In this document: positions 61,452 to 64,000 of the stretch, one piece after another
Position numbering within the stretch: the first letter of the stretch is position 1
Layout: each line of letters begins with the position of its first letter
Origin: Acidicapsa dinghuensis
GTDB lineage: Bacteria > Acidobacteriota > Terriglobia > Terriglobales > Acidobacteriaceae
NCBI RefSeq assembly: GCF_025685685.1
Contig: NZ_JAGSYH010000003.1
Span: forward strand, 186,001 to 250,000
DNA: 64,000 nt
Direction of reading: 5' to 3'
The notes under the pieces: model-generated
The model's input: the letters and a program-made list of their open reading frames with translations, nothing else
Database searches by the model: none
What the model was told of the DNA's origin: nothing
Translations under genes and position numbers: made by a program

Positions 61452-62918
61452 TTACTTACCTCCTAGAAACTGTTTGTAGTTCTGCGCCACACCCATGGCA
61501 CGGGCCAGATTGAGCTTGGCTACGTTGTGCTGGTAGAGGCTGTTGACATATTGACTGTTGGCCTCGGCGACGCTGCGTTGCGCATCGGAAACGGCGAGGT
61601 TGTCGCTTACGCCAGCCTTGTATCGCTGCTGCGCATCGGAAAGCTCCTGCTCCGAGAGATCCACATTCGATTTGGATACTTCTACCTGCTGCTGCGAGGA
61701 AGCGATGTCGAGCAGCGCATCGCGTACATCGGCTTCTATCTGCGCATCCAGATCGCTTTGCTGCGCTAGCTGCTGATCGAGCTGAGCCTGCGCCACCTGC
61801 GCTTCACCGCGGAACTGCATTTCCTTGAAGATCGGAATCGTCAGGGTGCCTGTTGCATCGACCGTGCCGTGCGAGCTGCGAACGTTGACACCAATGTCGC
61901 CGTAATCGGCGTCGGCCTTTACTGTCGGCAGACGATCGTAAGTTGCGGCCTTGCGCTCGTCCTGATTGGCCTTGGTGATCTCTGTCGAGGCCTGACGGTC
62001 TTTGCGCGTGTCGAGGGCCTGTTTGATTGCTGTCTGCACATCAGGCTGGTCGAAGGCTGCGTAGGGAGCTTTGTCTGCCACTTCGAATTTCTGAGCCAGA
62101 GGCAGACCAATGATGTGCGCGAGAGCCAGTTTGTCTTTTTCTGCCGTATTCTTCGCGACGATCAGTTGCTGCTGCAGGCTCTGGTAGTCAACCTGGGCGC
62201 GAAGCTGATCGAGGCGCGGGGCGGTTCCGGCAGCATGATTGCTGACGGCCTGATCGAGCGAAACCTTCGAGGTTTCCACCTGGGCCTGCGTGGCATCGAT
62301 CTGAGCTTCATCGGCGAGAACCTTAAGATATGCGTTGCCGATGGTAAGAATCACCATTTGCTTCGCATCTTCTGCCGAGAGCTTGGATGCCTCGAAATAA
62401 TGCTTGGAAGCAAGGTAGGTCTTGATTGAGTTCAGGCTGAAAACGGTCCAGGAAAGATTTGCGCGCAGATCGGTGTAGCCGAAGGGTCCGATCACGGTTG
62501 GCACGCCGGGAATGCGGAGACCCTCGGCAGCAAGATCGACCTGCTGGTAGGCCTCTTTGATATTGCCGTCCACGGAGGGAAGCAGCTTTTGCAGATCCTG
62601 GAGCCGCTCGCCACGAGCGCTGGTTATCTGGGTATTGGAAAGCAACAGGCCGAGGTTATTTTGCAGACCGCGCTGGACAGCGTCATCAAGTGTCAGAGAC
62701 AGCGTATCCTGCGTGGCCGTCCCTTTGGTTACTCCGCCCTGGTAGCTGGATGCGGGCGGTGGCGTCGGCGCCGACTGCTGGCTGCCCAGACTGATCTGGG
62801 AGAAAGCCGGCATGGCGACCGCGGCTAACAACCCTGCCGCTAACGAGATGTTCGCCAGCCGGACCGGACACAGGAATCTCCTGGATGGGTTGGCTGGAGG
62901 AGAAGGTTGGTTTTGCAT
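61452..62918 (-). CDS. TolC-family outer-membrane efflux protein
   Basis: About 488 residues with a signal peptide (PVRLANISLAAGLLAAVAMPAFSQ). Two OEP repeats with long helices: SLTLDDAVQRGLQNNLGLLLSN ... and GTLTIPIFKEMQFRGEAQVAQAQLDQQLAQQ ... SEQELSDAQQRYKAGVSDNLAVSDAQRSVAEANSQYVNSLYQHNVAKLNLARAMG. Forms the exit duct with the HlyD/EmrA protein. ATG 62918 or GTG 62939 as start; neither has a strong ribosome site. Confidence 0.92.
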   Translation of the reverse strand: MQNQPSPPANPSRRFLCPVRLANISLAAGLLAAVAMPAFSQISLGSQQSAPTPPPASSYQGGVTKGTATQDTLSLTLDDAVQRGLQNNLGLLLSNTQITSARGERLQDLQKLLPSVDGNIKEAYQQVDLAAEGLRIPGVPTVIGPFGYTDLRANLSWTVFSLNSIKTYLASKHYFEASKLSAEDAKQMVILTIGNAYLKVLADEAQIDATQAQVETSKVSLDQAVSNHAAGTAPRLDQLRAQVDYQSLQQQLIVAKNTAEKDKLALAHIIGLPLAQKFEVADKAPYAAFDQPDVQTAIKQALDTRKDRQASTEITKANQDERKAATYDRLPTVKADADYGDIGVNVRSSHGTVDATGTLTIPIFKEMQFRGEAQVAQAQLDQQLAQQSDLDAQIEADVRDALLDIASSQQQVEVSKSNVDLSEQELSDAQQRYKAGVSDNLAVSDAQRSVAEANSQYVNSLYQHNVAKLNLARAMGVAQNYKQFLGGK

Positions 62919-63154
62919 TTTTTCGGAGGTCACTCTCACTCAAAGCGTTTCGCTGGTCTGCTAATGGATGCGGTAAGGTGCGCGAAAGGTTCCAAAACAA
63001 AGCGCATACGGCTGCGAAAACTGCCGGACACAGCTCTGGGGTGCTGCAGCGGCTGGAAAACCGCCTTATGGAATCTCAAGAAGAATAAACCACGAACAGG
63101 TCATCGAACGCCTGTGACGGGCGTTCGTGCGCTATAGTACCAAGACAAGACAAC

Positions 63155-63850
63155 TTACCGAGCTGCGGAGAGATGGATAAGCTGCGAGGCCAGAGAGCAA
63201 AGTGCCTGGCGGAAAGCAATGCGCACGCCATCTGGAGTCCAGCCCTGCGCCTGTTCACCGCCATCGAGCGACAGAAGTCCAGCGACCTCGGCGGAGTTCA
63301 GGCCCGCAATCGCCCGCAAGACAAAAATCACGCGAAGTTGCGGTGTGAGACCCTCGAGCCATTGGCGGAGCCTGCGATTTTCAGGACCGCTGATCATCTG
63401 TTCGAGCTCCGCAGGGGTGACACCGGCCGCTGAAAGATCATCGTCTTCGATACAGCTCGCCGGGCCGCTTTCGCCCTCTGGAGCTGCCAGTGAAGCCGGA
63501 TCGCCCTGCACCAGACTGGCAATCGCGTTCTCGGCCAGCAGCATTCGCGCCTGATGCCGTGCATCCTCGGGATCGCTACAGGAGTTGAGGTCGATTGCAG
63601 CGACCACCCCTTCGACAGCAGCTATCGCTACTTCACCCTCGCCCAGCAGCATGGAAGCGATCCGATACTGCTCAGCGGCAATCTGATCTAATACACCATC
63701 CCACTTTGCCAATTCTGCCTCCACCTGCGCTGCATCCTTCGGGTTTCCGTCCAGCATGCCAACCATGGTTTGAAACACTCCCGGGCCATCCGGATGCAGC
63801 GGTACCTCGGGAATAAATCTACCGTCGAGTGATATTGGATTGGATGGCAT
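63155..63850 (-). CDS. Hypothetical protein with a sigma-region-4-like C-terminus
   Basis: 231 residues from ATG 63850 (GGAGG six bases upstream). The N-terminal part is acidic and helical without recognised motifs. The C-terminal 60 residues, RLRQWLEGLTPQLRVIFVLRAIAGLNSAEVAGLLSLDGG...TPDGVRIAFRQALCSLASQL, resemble the helix-turn-helix of ECF sigma region 4 with an insertion. No region 2 is visible, so it is not a complete sigma factor. It lies upstream of the tolC-emrA pair on the same strand and could regulate it. Confidence 0.6.
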   Translation of the reverse strand: MPSNPISLDGRFIPEVPLHPDGPGVFQTMVGMLDGNPKDAAQVEAELAKWDGVLDQIAAEQYRIASMLLGEGEVAIAAVEGVVAAIDLNSCSDPEDARHQARMLLAENAIASLVQGDPASLAAPEGESGPASCIEDDDLSAAGVTPAELEQMISGPENRRLRQWLEGLTPQLRVIFVLRAIAGLNSAEVAGLLSLDGGEQAQGWTPDGVRIAFRQALCSLASQLIHLSAAR

Positions 63851-64000
63851 AGCCCACCTCCGGGAAGATTCGGACTCGGCGATCGGGCAGGGACGGACTG
63901 CTGGACCTCTTATTTTATCCTCAATCCGGTTCATGTGTTGCGTCAACTCGACGAAGAATCCATATTGCGTTTTGACCGATGGTTAACACCTGCGCACTCA

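Overview
The window looks like an Acidobacteriaceae (Terriglobia) chromosome. The signs are two adjacent VWFA-related proteins of the acidobacterial type, a TIGR03435 'soil-associated' protein, many Tat-exported glycoside hydrolases, a moderately high GC content and dispersed GGCTGAAGCC-type palindromes between genes. All calls were made by reading the sequence; no database search was run.

Layout. 1-3193: 3' part of a Hen1 RNA 2'-O-methyltransferase gene overlapping pnkp (RNA end-healing and sealing). 3673-5592: dnaK with a clear terminator and two parS-like palindromes behind it. 5891-9581: an accessory island with a lone XRE regulator, a thymidylate-synthase-family gene carrying the dCMP-type Asp substitution, a gene resembling the alpha-glutamyl/putrescinyl-thymine pyrophosphorylase (clade 3) family, and an opposing toxin / XRE-ImmA pair. 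9582-18402: regulators, a VapBC-like pair, a TIGR03435 protein, an M24 peptidase, an 820-bp segment bounded by 20-bp inverted repeats, and stretches rich in hairpins. 18403-23610: a kinase-PstS-OmpA fusion, small membrane proteins and a beta-propeller protein. 23711-37981: carbohydrate genes (GH115, GH30, a GH88/105-like protein, a sugar kinase plus nucleotidyltransferase), tsaB-rimI and a methylmalonyl-CoA epimerase fused to a remnant of meaB. 38107-42527: fabI, murI, GerMN and amidase genes. 42880-47026: two VWFA proteins and an Ig-like lipoprotein.

47300-50035 is the most striking region. It encodes a TROVE/Ro60-like protein (Rsr), and its upstream leader holds at least four Y-RNA-like structures on the same strand. 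Two of them contain a complete, circularly permuted tRNA-like fold (7-bp acceptor stem capped by GCAA, D arm and T arm, no anticodon arm). The other two keep the Ro-binding stem but carry different inserts. A 124-residue four-cysteine protein of unknown function lies between the RNAs, and two very short reading frames sit at the start of the unit. With Hen1-Pnkp at the window edge, two RNA-repair or RNA-quality systems lie within 50 kb.

50480-63850: a flippase, the reverse transsulfuration pair (CBS-like and CGL-like), tsaE-nnrDE, a multicopper oxidase, a phosphoesterase (phospholipase C/acid phosphatase type), an EmrA-TolC pair without a local pump, and a protein with a sigma-region-4-like C-terminus.
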